Of a stretch of 64,000 nt of DNA, positions 18,337 to 27,030 are shown piece by piece; within the stretch, counting starts at the first letter, position 1; the number at the start of each line of letters is the position of its first letter. Made by a program: the position numbers and the translations under genes. Origin of the DNA: Hyphomicrobium sp. (GTDB lineage Bacteria; Pseudomonadota; Alphaproteobacteria; Rhizobiales; Hyphomicrobiaceae); the NCBI GenBank assembly GCA_022844105.1, contig JALHMJ010000012.1:37398-101397 (forward strand), in the 5' to 3' direction. The notes beneath the pieces were generated by a model. It was not told the DNA's origin, did no database searches, and saw only the letters and a list, made by a program, of their open reading frames with translations.

Positions 18337-19379
18337 GGCCCCGACCTCGAAAGCTCGGTTTCGATGCGCGCAAGAAGATCTCGGCCAACCCGATCGGCGA
18401 TGCGGCCGCGAACCGGCAGCAGTGCTGCCTCCCAGGACTTTCGTTCGTCAGGCGTCGGGTCATGCATCGCGGTCTTGCCGGATTTTGTCACCGCGGCCAG
18501 TGCATCGGCGTTCTCCTTTGCCGCCTCCGCATTTGCATATGGGGTGGCATCGCGAAGTGCGCGCTCGAGAGCCGAGCGGATGTCGTCGGGAAGCCCCGTC
18601 CAGAATTTTTGATTGACGATCACCGCGTAGCCGAGAAAGCCGTGGTAGGTGAGCGTTGCGTGGCGCTGAACCTGAAACATGTTCTGATTGAAAAAATTGG
18701 CGGGTGGATTTTCCGTCCCGTCGACCACACCGGATGATAGAGCTTGATACGCCTCCGAAAAGGCCAACACTTGCGGTAGGGCGCCGAGCGCGGTCATCTG
18801 CTCTTCGATGACCCTCGACGATTGTATCCGGACCTTGAGACCCAGCAGGTCGTCTGGCCGCAACAGAGGCTTGTTCGCCGACAAAATCTTGAAGCCGTTG
18901 TTCCAATAGCCGAGCCCGGTGATACCCTTCGTTTCCAGCTTATCGAGAATGTCTCGGCCGATCGGCCCTTCGGTGATCCGTGCCAGTTCCGCCGTGTCAC
19001 GGAAGAGGTAAGGTATGTCGAACACTTCGAACGCCTTGATGCCCAGCGGACCAAACTTCGACAGCGACGGCGCCAGTATCTCGACCGCGCCAAGCTGCAA
19101 CGCCTCCAACTCTTCTTTATCTTTATAGAGTTGTGAATTCGGGTACAGAGCGATGCGCACGCGTCCGCCTGTGTACTCCTCCGCCAACTTTTTGAAACGC
19201 TCCGCGCCTTTGCTCTTGTGGGCCTGCGGGGCTGCCACGTGACTGAACTTGATGACGATCGTCGCAGGAGTGGGTTGAGCTGCCGCATGAGCGGAACCGG
19301 CGCAACACAAGACCGCAATGAGAAGGACGATGATGCGGCGCATAAGGTCCATCGGCTTGGGGTTGAAACGTGCGAACAT
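18333..19379 (-). CDS. dctP: TRAP transporter substrate-binding protein (DctP)
   Basis: Periplasmic binding protein that delivers a carboxylate to the DctQM permease. A signal peptide (MRRIIVLLIAVLCCAGSAHA) is cleaved near residue 32 of the longest reading. The mature part has the DctP family features: FSHVAAPQAHKSKGAERFK, the GLKVRIQSS segment with the substrate-carboxylate Arg, and VVDGTENPPANFF. The ligand is probably a C4-dicarboxylate or similar acid, but this is inference. The start could be 9 or 12 codons further in (19352 or 19343), which would give a cleaner signal peptide. No choice has a strong ribosome site. Confidence 0.9.
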   Translation of the reverse strand: MFARFNPKPMDLMRRIIVLLIAVLCCAGSAHAAAQPTPATIVIKFSHVAAPQAHKSKGAERFKKLAEEYTGGRVRIALYPNSQLYKDKEELEALQLGAVEILAPSLSKFGPLGIKAFEVFDIPYLFRDTAELARITEGPIGRDILDKLETKGITGLGYWNNGFKILSANKPLLRPDDLLGLKVRIQSSRVIEEQMTALGALPQVLAFSEAYQALSSGVVDGTENPPANFFNQNMFQVQRHATLTYHGFLGYAVIVNQKFWTGLPDDIRSALERALRDATPYANAEAAKENADALAAVTKSGKTAMHDPTPDERKSWEAALLPVRGRIADRVGRDLLARIETELSRSGP

Positions 19380-19404
19380 TATCAGGGCCGAGTAGAGGGC
19401 ACTG

Positions 19405-19587
19405 TCAAGAGCGGGGGAATTCGGCTTGCATTCGCCGGGCTTCGTCCCAGTCCTTCATGATCGCACGCACGAAGCGAAGCACGCGACGAGCCCGCCGGGC
19501 ATCTTGTCGTGACACACACCAGCAACAGCAACAAAGGCCGGGTCTTTTGGCCAGCCACAAGGTCAATGCGTAATTCGCCGTAGGCAT
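19405..19587 (-). CDS. Possible small Cys-rich protein
   Basis: A 60-codon reading frame that begins 13 bases after the prmB stop. A GGAG ribosome site lies about 5 bases before the ATG. The product has a run of cysteines (LCCCCWCV near residue 18) and then a basic helical tail (ARRVLRFVRAIMKDW). I do not recognise a family. The good ribosome site and the gap without other genes support it; short length and unusual composition argue against it. Confidence 0.4.
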   Translation of the reverse strand: MPTANYALTLWLAKRPGLCCCCWCVSRQDARRARRVLRFVRAIMKDWDEARRMQAEFPRS

Positions 19588-19599
19588 GTCCGCTCCGAG

Positions 19600-20544
19600 T
19601 TATGACCGCTGTCGGCGACCCCCTTCGGTTTGCAAGGCCCCCTTCAGTTCCTCGGCTGTCAGTGCAAACACCTCGCCCGAGCTATCCTCGGTCTCCAGCC
19701 ACAAAAACGGCAGGTTGGGAAACTCGTCCTCTAAAAGGTCGAGCCCCGTACCAACTTCAACGACGAGCACGCCGTCGCGTTCCAAATGCTGGGCGGCCTC
19801 GGCAAGAATTTGGCGCACGAGGTCGAGACCATCCGCACCGCCTGCGTGAGCCAGAAGCGGTTCGGCTTTGTACTCTGGTGGAAATGCTGCGACGGCGGCG
19901 GCCGAGACGTAGGGCGGATTGGAGATGATGAGATCGTACCGTCGCGAACCGAGCGCTGCGAATAAATCCGACTGCTGCAGCGTGATGCGCCCTTGCAGGT
20001 CATAGTCGGCGACATTTCGATGGGCGACCGCCAGTGCATCGGCCGACAAGTCGACGGCGTCGACGATCGCGTTGGGGTAGGTAAGTGCTGCCAGAATGGC
20101 CAGGCACCCGGACCCGGTGCACAGATCGAGCACCGAGGTCACGGCCTCGGGATCGGGAACGACGGTTGCCAGCTCACCGTCGAGCAGCTCACCGATGTAG
20201 GATCGCGGCACGATCGCCCGTTCATCTACATAGAAGTCACGTCCGCGGATGTAGGCCCGGTTGACGAGATAGGGTGCCGGTTTGCGGGTTTCGATGCGTC
20301 GATCGATAAGCTCGGCAATGCGGCTGCGCTCGCTCGCCGTCAGACGGCAATCGAGCCACGGATCAAGCTGGTCGATAGGCAACTCCAGCGACGTAAGAAT
20401 GAGAAACGCCGCCTCGTCGATGGCGCTCGACGTTCCATGTCCATAAACCAGCTTGGCCGCCCGGAAACGCGACACGCCGTAGCGCAGCCAGTCACGTACC
20501 GTGTTGAGGTCTGCGAGGCGGCTTTGTGCATCATCGGCAGTCAT
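19600..20544 (-). CDS. prmB: Ribosomal protein L3 glutamine methyltransferase
   Basis: N5-glutamine methyltransferase for ribosomal protein L3, using SAM. The 314-residue protein has the HemK/PrmB layout: an N-terminal helical domain, IVPRSYIGELL before the SAM fold (L3-type rather than release-factor-type), motif I DLCTGSGCLAILAAL near residue 140, and the catalytic NPPY near 209. The ATG at 20544 was chosen over one ten codons upstream because it has GGAG about 10 bases ahead and gives the usual N-terminus. The neighbouring Anbu gene has the same direction but is 74 bases away. Confidence 0.93.
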   Translation of the reverse strand: MTADDAQSRLADLNTVRDWLRYGVSRFRAAKLVYGHGTSSAIDEAAFLILTSLELPIDQLDPWLDCRLTASERSRIAELIDRRIETRKPAPYLVNRAYIRGRDFYVDERAIVPRSYIGELLDGELATVVPDPEAVTSVLDLCTGSGCLAILAALTYPNAIVDAVDLSADALAVAHRNVADYDLQGRITLQQSDLFAALGSRRYDLIISNPPYVSAAAVAAFPPEYKAEPLLAHAGGADGLDLVRQILAEAAQHLERDGVLVVEVGTGLDLLEDEFPNLPFLWLETEDSSGEVFALTAEELKGALQTEGGRRQRS

Positions 20545-20618
20545 GGGGCATTGGCTCCGCGGGCGATGGCGCACCCTAGCGCGTCTGTGCGCTGGCCAAC
20601 AGCGGCCAGCGCAACTGT

Positions 20619-21350
20619 TCAGCCCTTGAATTCCTCGATTTTGCCGAAAGCTTCCCTCAGAGCGGAAGCCCAGGACCCCGAGAGTTTCTTGAAATACTCG
20701 TCATCCTGGTAAATGCGACGGTAGCGCTGCACTTCCAGGCTGTCGCGCTCGTAGAGCAGCAGGTCGATTGGCATTCCCACCGACAAGTTCGATCGCAAGG
20801 TCGAATCGAAGGAAAGCAAGACCAGTTTGGCCGCCTCGCCCAGGCGCATACTGGATTGTGCCACGCGATCGAGGATCGGCTTGCCGTATTTATGTTCGCC
20901 GATCTGCAGGAATGGCGCATCGTCGGACGCTTCGATGAAGTTGCCCTCGGAATAGATTTGGAAAATTCTCGGCGGCTCGGAACCGATTTGCCCGCCCAGG
21001 ATGAACGAAGCGAAAAACCCGCTCCGCGTCGCTTCCAGGGCTTCCCCATCCACACGCCGCACTTCCCGCACCGCATCGCCCACAAGGCGGGCCGCACGGT
21101 ACATGGACGTCACGGTCATCAAGGTGTGCTCGACGCCGGAACCGTCTGCGAGCTGCTCGTTGAGAATACTGATAACCGACTGGCTCACGCCGAGGTTGCC
21201 GGCCGTCAACAGAACGATGACCCGGTCCCCTGGCTGTCGCCAAAAGTGCAACTTGCGAAACTGCGAAATATTGTCGACGCCGGCATTCGTACGGGTATCG
21301 GCGGCAAAGACGATGCCGCAGTCAAGACGCAGGGCAACGCCGTAAGTCAT
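20619..21350 (-). CDS. Anbu proteasome-like peptidase
   Basis: Ancestral beta-subunit (Anbu), a proteasome/HslV relative of 243 residues that assembles into open helical or ring-like particles. After Met removal the N-terminus is Thr1 (TYGVALRLDCGIVFAADTR), with Asp17 and a Lys near position 32 in the proteasome catalytic positions. The core fold continues through GNLGVSQSV and a GGQIG segment. Reported peptidase activity of the family is weak and its substrate is unsettled. It is the last gene of a four-gene leftward cluster with an ATP-grasp protein, an alpha-E protein and a transglutaminase, the well-known conserved Anbu neighbourhood. Confidence 0.93.
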   Translation of the reverse strand: MTYGVALRLDCGIVFAADTRTNAGVDNISQFRKLHFWRQPGDRVIVLLTAGNLGVSQSVISILNEQLADGSGVEHTLMTVTSMYRAARLVGDAVREVRRVDGEALEATRSGFFASFILGGQIGSEPPRIFQIYSEGNFIEASDDAPFLQIGEHKYGKPILDRVAQSSMRLGEAAKLVLLSFDSTLRSNLSVGMPIDLLLYERDSLEVQRYRRIYQDDEYFKKLSGSWASALREAFGKIEEFKG

Positions 21351-21367
21351 GAAGATAAGCGCTCGCG

Positions 21368-22183
21368 CTATTGCTGCTGTTGAGCGCTTTGCTGCTGGAC
21401 TTCGACCACCACGTCAAGTGTCTCGTTCTCGCCGCCCCGGCGATTGCCCCGGATCGGCGCGGCCGTTGCAGCATCAAGACCCGTCGCAAGGCGCACATAA
21501 CGCTCCGTCGGGCAAATCAGGTTTGTCGGGTCAAACCCCACCCAGCCGAGCCCGTCCACCCAGGCTTCCGCCCACGCATGATGTGCATCAGAGGGATCGG
21601 GCGTACCGGAAAGGAAATAGCCGTTGACGTAGCGGGCGGGGATGCCCATCACCCGCGCGCCGGCAATGAAGATGTGCGCGTAGTCTTGGCACACACCCCG
21701 GCCATCGGCCAGAGCCTCCGCCGCGCTGGTGTGCGAGTGCGTGCTGCCGATTTCGAAGGTAACCTCTTCGCGCACGGTGTGCATCAGCCGGTGCAGCTTA
21801 TCGAGCGTGCACCCGCCTTTGCATTTGGCGGCGATGTCGCGGATGGAATCGTCTGGCGCCGTTCGTGGGGTCTCGCGCAGGAATACCCGCAGCGGCGTCG
21901 GCTCCGACAGGCCTTTCGCCACCCCGATACGGTCTTCCGTATCGACAATGCCGCCGGCTTCGATGGTGATGCAGTTGTGCTCGTCCTGCAGCGCTGTCAG
22001 GTGCACGACATTGCCAAAACCATCTTGAAAGCGCGCCGCCTTTTCGATGCCGGGAGCATTCACCTGCCAGGACAAAACCTTCTGGCCATCGAAACTGGGC
22101 GGGGTCAGTCGTAGACTTTCGATCGCATACCGCGCCAATGTTTCGTAGCGGTAGGTCGTCGTATGTTTGACGCTCAACAGCAT
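21368..22183 (-). CDS. Transglutaminase-like protein of the Anbu cluster
   Basis: A 271-residue transglutaminase/protease-like protein. An N-terminal beta-rich region (KHTTTYRYETLARYAIESLRL start) precedes the papain-like core. The catalytic Cys lies in GRGVCQDYAH, the His in DAHHAWAEAW and the Asp in GFDPTN. The C-terminus is Gln-rich. The cluster partners are thought to make and act on peptide tags, in which this enzyme could form or cut amide bonds; that role is inferred from genomic association. It ends 17 bases before Anbu. Confidence 0.9.
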   Translation of the reverse strand: MLLSVKHTTTYRYETLARYAIESLRLTPPSFDGQKVLSWQVNAPGIEKAARFQDGFGNVVHLTALQDEHNCITIEAGGIVDTEDRIGVAKGLSEPTPLRVFLRETPRTAPDDSIRDIAAKCKGGCTLDKLHRLMHTVREEVTFEIGSTHSHTSAAEALADGRGVCQDYAHIFIAGARVMGIPARYVNGYFLSGTPDPSDAHHAWAEAWVDGLGWVGFDPTNLICPTERYVRLATGLDAATAAPIRGNRRGGENETLDVVVEVQQQSAQQQQ

Positions 22184-22190
22184 GACAGCC

Positions 22191-23147
22191 TCAACCGTTG
22201 AAGTGATAGCCCTCGGAGATCTCCCGGCCGAGCCGGTTGTTGCGGCCGAGGAAATCCGTCAGGAATTCGTGCAGCCCCGACTGGAATATGGTGTCGATAT
22301 CGCCTTTTTCCAGCATCGCCAGCGTTTCGCGCGCCGTCGGTACGCAATTGTCGGTTTGTCCGTAAAACTTTTTCAGGCCGGCCACCGCTTGGTCGATCTC
22401 GATATAGCTGGCCGTCAGAGAGCGCGGCATCTCGGCGTTGAGGATCAGATAGTCCGCTATGTTCCACGGCTTGTAAGCCTGCCGGTAGACCCAGCGATAG
22501 CTCCGGTGGGCTGAAACCGATCGCAGGATCGACGCCCACTGCAGATTGTCGACGCTGGACCCGATCATCTCATAATTAGGCAGAAGGACAAAATACTTGA
22601 CGTCAAGGATGCGTGCCGTGTTGTCGCCGCGCTCCAGGAACGTTCCGAGTTGGCTGAAGTAGAACGTATCGTTGCGCAAGATTGTGTTGAGCAGCGCGCC
22701 GCGATACGTCGCCGAGCGCTCTTTGATCCAGTCGAGCAGGGCCGGCAGCCGGTCGGATGTTACGTCACGTGGATTGATAGCCTGAAAATCGATCCAGGCG
22801 CCGTTGAGGCTTTCCCACATTTCGCGTGTCAGCGCCGTCCTCTGAGCCCTCGCATTTCGGCGCGCAACGGAAAAGCAGGTTCTGACGCTGGACGGATTGT
22901 CGGCATCGAACAACAGGTAATCGATTACGTTCGTCGTGGTCGGTGTTTCGTGTTTGGCGAGAAAGCCGCTCTCGCAGCCCGCGCTTTGCAGCGTTGAACG
23001 CCACTCCTCGTTGTAGCCCTCGCCTTCGCGCGGAAGGAGCGCGATGCGGTAGCCGACTTCGATGAGACGCGCCATGTTCTCCGCGCGTTCGAGATAGCGC
23101 GAGAGCCAGAACAGATCGTTTGCCGTGCGGCCAAGCATGAAAATCAA
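22191..23147 (-). CDS. Alpha-E domain protein (DUF403)
   Basis: A 318-residue all-helical protein beginning MIFMLGRTANDLFWLSRYLERAENMARL, at residues 1-28, the hallmark of the alpha-E (DUF403) family. Such proteins occur almost only with circularly permuted ATP-grasp proteins and transglutaminases, as here. The function is unknown; it is presumed to be a partner or substrate-holding protein for the ATP-grasp ligase. It lies between the ATP-grasp gene (38-base gap) and the transglutaminase gene (7-base gap). Confidence 0.92.
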   Translation of the reverse strand: MIFMLGRTANDLFWLSRYLERAENMARLIEVGYRIALLPREGEGYNEEWRSTLQSAGCESGFLAKHETPTTTNVIDYLLFDADNPSSVRTCFSVARRNARAQRTALTREMWESLNGAWIDFQAINPRDVTSDRLPALLDWIKERSATYRGALLNTILRNDTFYFSQLGTFLERGDNTARILDVKYFVLLPNYEMIGSSVDNLQWASILRSVSAHRSYRWVYRQAYKPWNIADYLILNAEMPRSLTASYIEIDQAVAGLKKFYGQTDNCVPTARETLAMLEKGDIDTIFQSGLHEFLTDFLGRNNRLGREISEGYHFNG

Positions 23148-23185
23148 CCAGAGTTCGTGTTGTCGTCCGAGAGCCTATCCGTTCT

Positions 23186-24601
23186 TCAGTCCTGTAAGAT
23201 CCAGGTATCTTTCGTTCCACCGCCCTGGCTGGAGTTGACGACAAGTGAGCCGTCCCTGAGAGCCACGCGCGTCAAGCCGCCGGGCACGAGCCGCACCCTG
23301 TCGCCGACAAGAACGAACGGACGCAGATCGAGATGCCGTGGCGCCAAGCCACCGTCCACCAATGTCGGGCAGGTCGACAACGCAAGTGTCGGCTGCGCGA
23401 TGTAGTTGTGCGGCCGGGCTTTCAACTTCTGGCGAAACTCCTCAATTTCCTTTTTCGACGCGGTTGGCCCGACGAGCATTCCGTAGCCGCCCGAGCCGTG
23501 CACTTCCTTCACGACGAGCTCTTCCAGGTGCTCCAGCACATAAGCCAGATCGCCCGCGTTGCGGCAGTTGCGCGTCGGCACGTTGTTCAGGATCGGCGGC
23601 GAACCGGTGTAGAATTTCACAATCTCTGGAATGTAGCTGTAGATCGCCTTGTCGTCCGCGATACCGGCACCCGGCGCGTTGACGATTGTGACCCGGCCAG
23701 AGCGGTAGACGTCAAAGAGCCCCGGCACGCCGAGCAGCGAGGTTGGATCGAACACCAGGGGATCGAGGAAATCGTCGTCGATGCGGCGGTACAGAACATC
23801 GACCTGCTGCAACCCCTGCGTTGTTTTCATATACAGCGCGCCGTCGACGACGACGAGGTCTTGTCCCTCCACGAGCTCCACGCCCATCTGATCGGCGAGG
23901 AACGAATGTTCATAATACGCGCTATTGTACAGACCGGGCGTCAACAGCGCGATATTCGGATCGCGGTCGAGATTTTTATCGGCGACGCTCTCCAGCGTTT
24001 TGAGGAGATTGTCGGGATAGGTCTCGATCGGCGCAACGCGGTTCTTTGCGAAAAGGTCGGGGAACATGTGCATCATCGTTTCCCGGTTCTCCAGCATGTA
24101 GGAGACGCCGGACGGCGTGCGCGTGTTGTCTTCCAGAACGTAGAAATCGTTCGGCCCCGTTCGGACGATGTCGATGCCCAGGATGTGCGAATAAATTCCC
24201 AGCGGTGGATCAACTCCGATCATTTCCGGCACAAAGGCGCTGTTCTGGACGACAAGCTCTTCCGGAAGCCGCCCGGCCCGCAGGATCTCTTGCCGGTGGT
24301 AGATGTCGTACATGAACGCGTTCAGCGCCTTTACGCGCTGTTCGATCCCGGCCGCGAGCCGCCGCCATTCCGACGCGGATATGATGCGCGGGATGATGTC
24401 GAACGGGATCAGCCGCTCGGCGGCCTCCCCGTCGCCGTAAACGGCAAACGTGATTCCGGTCCGGCGAAACAAGGCCTCGGCCTCACTTCGCTTCTTCTTC
24501 AGGTCGTCGATTTTCTGGGTTTCGAGCCACTCGGCCACGGCGCGGTAGGGCTCACGCACACCACCGCCAAAGCCATTCATCTCGTCGAAGGCTTTCGACA
24601 C
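23186..24601 (-). CDS. Circularly permuted ATP-grasp protein (DUF404/DUF407)
   Basis: A 471-residue protein of the circularly permuted ATP-grasp family, presumed to ligate an amino acid or peptide using ATP. Family segments include the N-terminal FDEMNGFGGGVREPY, DIIPRIISASEW, FYVLEDNTRTPSGVSYMLENR near residue 155, and the C-terminal KEVHGSGGYGMLVGP nucleotide-binding loop near 363. It is the first gene of the leftward Anbu cluster. Peptide-tag synthesis is a literature proposal for this family, not something the sequence proves. Confidence 0.92.
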   Translation of the reverse strand: MSKAFDEMNGFGGGVREPYRAVAEWLETQKIDDLKKKRSEAEALFRRTGITFAVYGDGEAAERLIPFDIIPRIISASEWRRLAAGIEQRVKALNAFMYDIYHRQEILRAGRLPEELVVQNSAFVPEMIGVDPPLGIYSHILGIDIVRTGPNDFYVLEDNTRTPSGVSYMLENRETMMHMFPDLFAKNRVAPIETYPDNLLKTLESVADKNLDRDPNIALLTPGLYNSAYYEHSFLADQMGVELVEGQDLVVVDGALYMKTTQGLQQVDVLYRRIDDDFLDPLVFDPTSLLGVPGLFDVYRSGRVTIVNAPGAGIADDKAIYSYIPEIVKFYTGSPPILNNVPTRNCRNAGDLAYVLEHLEELVVKEVHGSGGYGMLVGPTASKKEIEEFRQKLKARPHNYIAQPTLALSTCPTLVDGGLAPRHLDLRPFVLVGDRVRLVPGGLTRVALRDGSLVVNSSQGGGTKDTWILQD

Positions 24602-24903
24602 GTCAGACGTTCCCCCAGGTCATGCATTGTTGCCAACGGTAAGCGCAAAGAGCGGGCCAAATAAAAAACATCGAATTTTCAGTTGGTTGGCTGGAAGGAT
24701 GACACTTTTTGGCCGCTGGACAGGCGGCCCTTGCCTGAATTTTAGTCATACGCGGGACAATCGACAGGGATAAGCGTTGAATGCCCAAACAATAGCCTCG
24801 GCGACCGAGAGCGCTGTTCCCGACCCTGCCATCTTTGCCCGTGATACTAGTAAATACGGGCGGCGTCGCGTGCGATGCCTTGGGCGATGATGGATTGGGG
24901 AGC
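24602..24903. other. Divergent intergenic region
   Basis: A 302-base spacer between the leftward Anbu cluster and the rightward hydrolase gene, so it should carry both promoters. No clear promoter, repeat or RNA was recognised. Part of it could be coding if the hydrolase starts at 24835 or 24841. Confidence 0.4.
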
Positions 24904-26961
24904 ATGACGCGCCGCTTGGGGGACGTTAGTCAGGATGCGTCAGGGAGCCCCGCGGCGGCAGGGACCGAGCGTGTTGGCGTCATCGTCATTCACGGGGTGG
25001 GCGAAACCCAGGCCGGCTGGATCAACGACAGCCTGCTGCCCCGTCTGGCCCAACATGAGGGCCATCCGGAATTCGAAGCCCACAGCGAGGTTTATGATCT
25101 TCCTGACCGCGGACGCAATCGCCCGGGACTTCGCTTCAAAGCCTATGTCCGCCGGGGTCGCACCTTAGCGGGCGACCATCTCGCCCTGATGGAGATGACG
25201 TGGGCCGATCTCTCGCGCATCGGGACCGGTTCGCTTGCGAATTGGCTGGTGATGCTGAAGTTGTTTTACGAGGCCCCTCAAGTTCTCGGGGAATGTTTCT
25301 TTGACAAGACCCGCAATGGTTTCGCGACAGTCATCGAAAATCTGGTCCGTGGCGCAAATTGGATCCTGCGCTGGCCGATAACGGGCTTGAATATTGTCGC
25401 CTTGGTTTGCGCTGTCGTTCTGCTGTTGCGCCAAAAGCTGCTTGAAATGCCCGACCTGCAATTGGTCATGCCGGTTGCGCTGCCTACGGTCATGATCGCG
25501 TTGCTGCTGCTCCTCGCCGCCGTATCGCTATGGTTCGCCCGATGGCGCGTCTATCGCGACATCGCGCTGACCGATATCGGCATGTCGACGATGATGTTTT
25601 CGCTATTGTCGGCCGCAGCGATTTTCGCCACGCAAAATTTGATCTCCGCCGATGTTTTGGCAAACCCGGCCGTTTACCTCATGGCCGCGGGCGTGACGAT
25701 CTTCGGCTTCTGGCTCATTTGGAATTATGCGATTTTTCTCGCCATTCTTGTTCTGATAGCTCTTGCCATTCAGCAGTGGATCGGCGGACGCAGCGTGACG
25801 CGCATTCCCGTCATCCGGCCAGCTGCCGCAGTCAGTCTGAGCATCGCCCAGGGCGTCATCTATAAAATCGCCATTGCCCTGTTGTGGATTTTCATTTTCG
25901 TCACGCTGGATTTCAACGAGCGAACCCAAACGGCCTGCCAGCACGACCCTATGCAAGCCTGTAGCTACTTGGCCGAAGTCCAAAAGAACCTCGTCGGCAT
26001 CGTCGTCTTTAACCTGATCATGGTGTCGATCCTCGCCGTGACCTTCTTCACAATTGCCATGACGAGATCGTTCCTGCGTGTTCCTGCCCGCCGCACGAGG
26101 TCGCTTGCATCCTTCTGGATGCCGCGCATGATCGTGAATCCGATTGCGATCCTCGTCCTGCTGGGCGGCACGCTGTTTAATTTGATCATCTTTTACTGGC
26201 GTGACGTCATCCCGGTCGATTTTTATCGCCAGATCGACGTGCGCCTTTTGCCCTGGCAGGAGGTCGTCAAGGTGATGGTCGGCGGCGGAACGGCGCTGTC
26301 TGTCGTCTTCTATGCGTTTCGTGCGTTGCAGCACGCATCCAGAGGCATCCTCCACATTGGCCGTGACATCGTGGATCACCAGTTCACGCCGCGGTTCTCG
26401 GTGTCGCGTTATCTACTGCCGCGGCCGACTCATATGGGGCTGGCACACCCGCGCCGGGCCCGTATCGAAGCCCGCCTCGACGTGTTGCTGAAGGAGATTG
26501 TCGAGCGAGAGGAATTCGACCGACTGGTATTCATCGCGCACTCTCAAGGCAGCGTGATCTTGCATGACTATCTGTCTGGCAACCAAGACGAACAAATTCT
26601 TTCGCGAGCGCGCCGCATCGATGTGCTGACGCTCGGCTCCCCGCTTTCGCACATCTACCAGTTCTACTTTGCCAAGTACGAAGCGCACAGCGCACAGCCT
26701 GCTGCACTCAATCCACGGCTTACGTCGTGGCTTAATCTGTGGCGGGTCGACGACCCGATCGGCAATCGCATTGATTTGTTCGACGGTACGTTCGTGCGCA
26801 ACGCGCCGCTGCGTCCAGGCGGTCACGTTGATTATTGGAAAGATCCAGAGGTCGTCCGCGCAATCATCGATTTGATCGACGAACGCCCAGTCGCGACGGT
26901 ACGCACCGAGGCCGACGCGATTGCACAACCCGCGCGAACACCGATCGTCGTTGAAGCCTAG
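24904..26961 (+). CDS. Integral-membrane alpha/beta hydrolase-like protein
   Basis: A 685-residue protein in which an alpha/beta-hydrolase appears to be split by a membrane domain. Near the N-terminus VGVIVIHGVGETQAGW looks like the oxyanion HG segment. About eight hydrophobic helices follow (roughly residues 150-470). The C-terminal part holds FIAHSQGSVILHDYL (GxSxG-like nucleophile elbow with Ala in the first position), DDPIGN with a possible acid, and GGHVDYW with a possible His. A lipase or esterase acting at the membrane is plausible. The start is uncertain: ATG 24904 follows GGGGAG closely, while TTG 24835 or GTG 24841 would add 21-23 residues. It is divergent from the Anbu cluster and I know of no named family. 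Confidence 0.7.
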   Translation: MTRRLGDVSQDASGSPAAAGTERVGVIVIHGVGETQAGWINDSLLPRLAQHEGHPEFEAHSEVYDLPDRGRNRPGLRFKAYVRRGRTLAGDHLALMEMTWADLSRIGTGSLANWLVMLKLFYEAPQVLGECFFDKTRNGFATVIENLVRGANWILRWPITGLNIVALVCAVVLLLRQKLLEMPDLQLVMPVALPTVMIALLLLLAAVSLWFARWRVYRDIALTDIGMSTMMFSLLSAAAIFATQNLISADVLANPAVYLMAAGVTIFGFWLIWNYAIFLAILVLIALAIQQWIGGRSVTRIPVIRPAAAVSLSIAQGVIYKIAIALLWIFIFVTLDFNERTQTACQHDPMQACSYLAEVQKNLVGIVVFNLIMVSILAVTFFTIAMTRSFLRVPARRTRSLASFWMPRMIVNPIAILVLLGGTLFNLIIFYWRDVIPVDFYRQIDVRLLPWQEVVKVMVGGGTALSVVFYAFRALQHASRGILHIGRDIVDHQFTPRFSVSRYLLPRPTHMGLAHPRRARIEARLDVLLKEIVEREEFDRLVFIAHSQGSVILHDYLSGNQDEQILSRARRIDVLTLGSPLSHIYQFYFAKYEAHSAQPAALNPRLTSWLNLWRVDDPIGNRIDLFDGTFVRNAPLRPGGHVDYWKDPEVVRAIIDLIDERPVATVRTEADAIAQPARTPIVVEA

Positions 26962-26975
26962 ATACTGGAACGTCG

Positions 26976-27005
26976 AACGGGCGCCGGAGATGTCCGGCAC
27001 CCGTT
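26976..27005. terminator. Hairpin between convergent hydrolase and fhs genes
   Basis: 12-bp stem AACGGGCGCCGG/CCGGCACCCGTT with one mismatch and a six-base loop, lying between two convergent stop codons. There is no T tract, so it is a terminator-like hairpin rather than a textbook terminator. Confidence 0.5.
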
Positions 27006-27030
27006 GCAAGTCGGCTGTGAGAACAGACGC

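Noticed and set aside
23333..24664. 443-codon plus-strand frame opposite the ATP-grasp gene
   Set aside because: The minus-strand protein has all family motifs; this frame has none.
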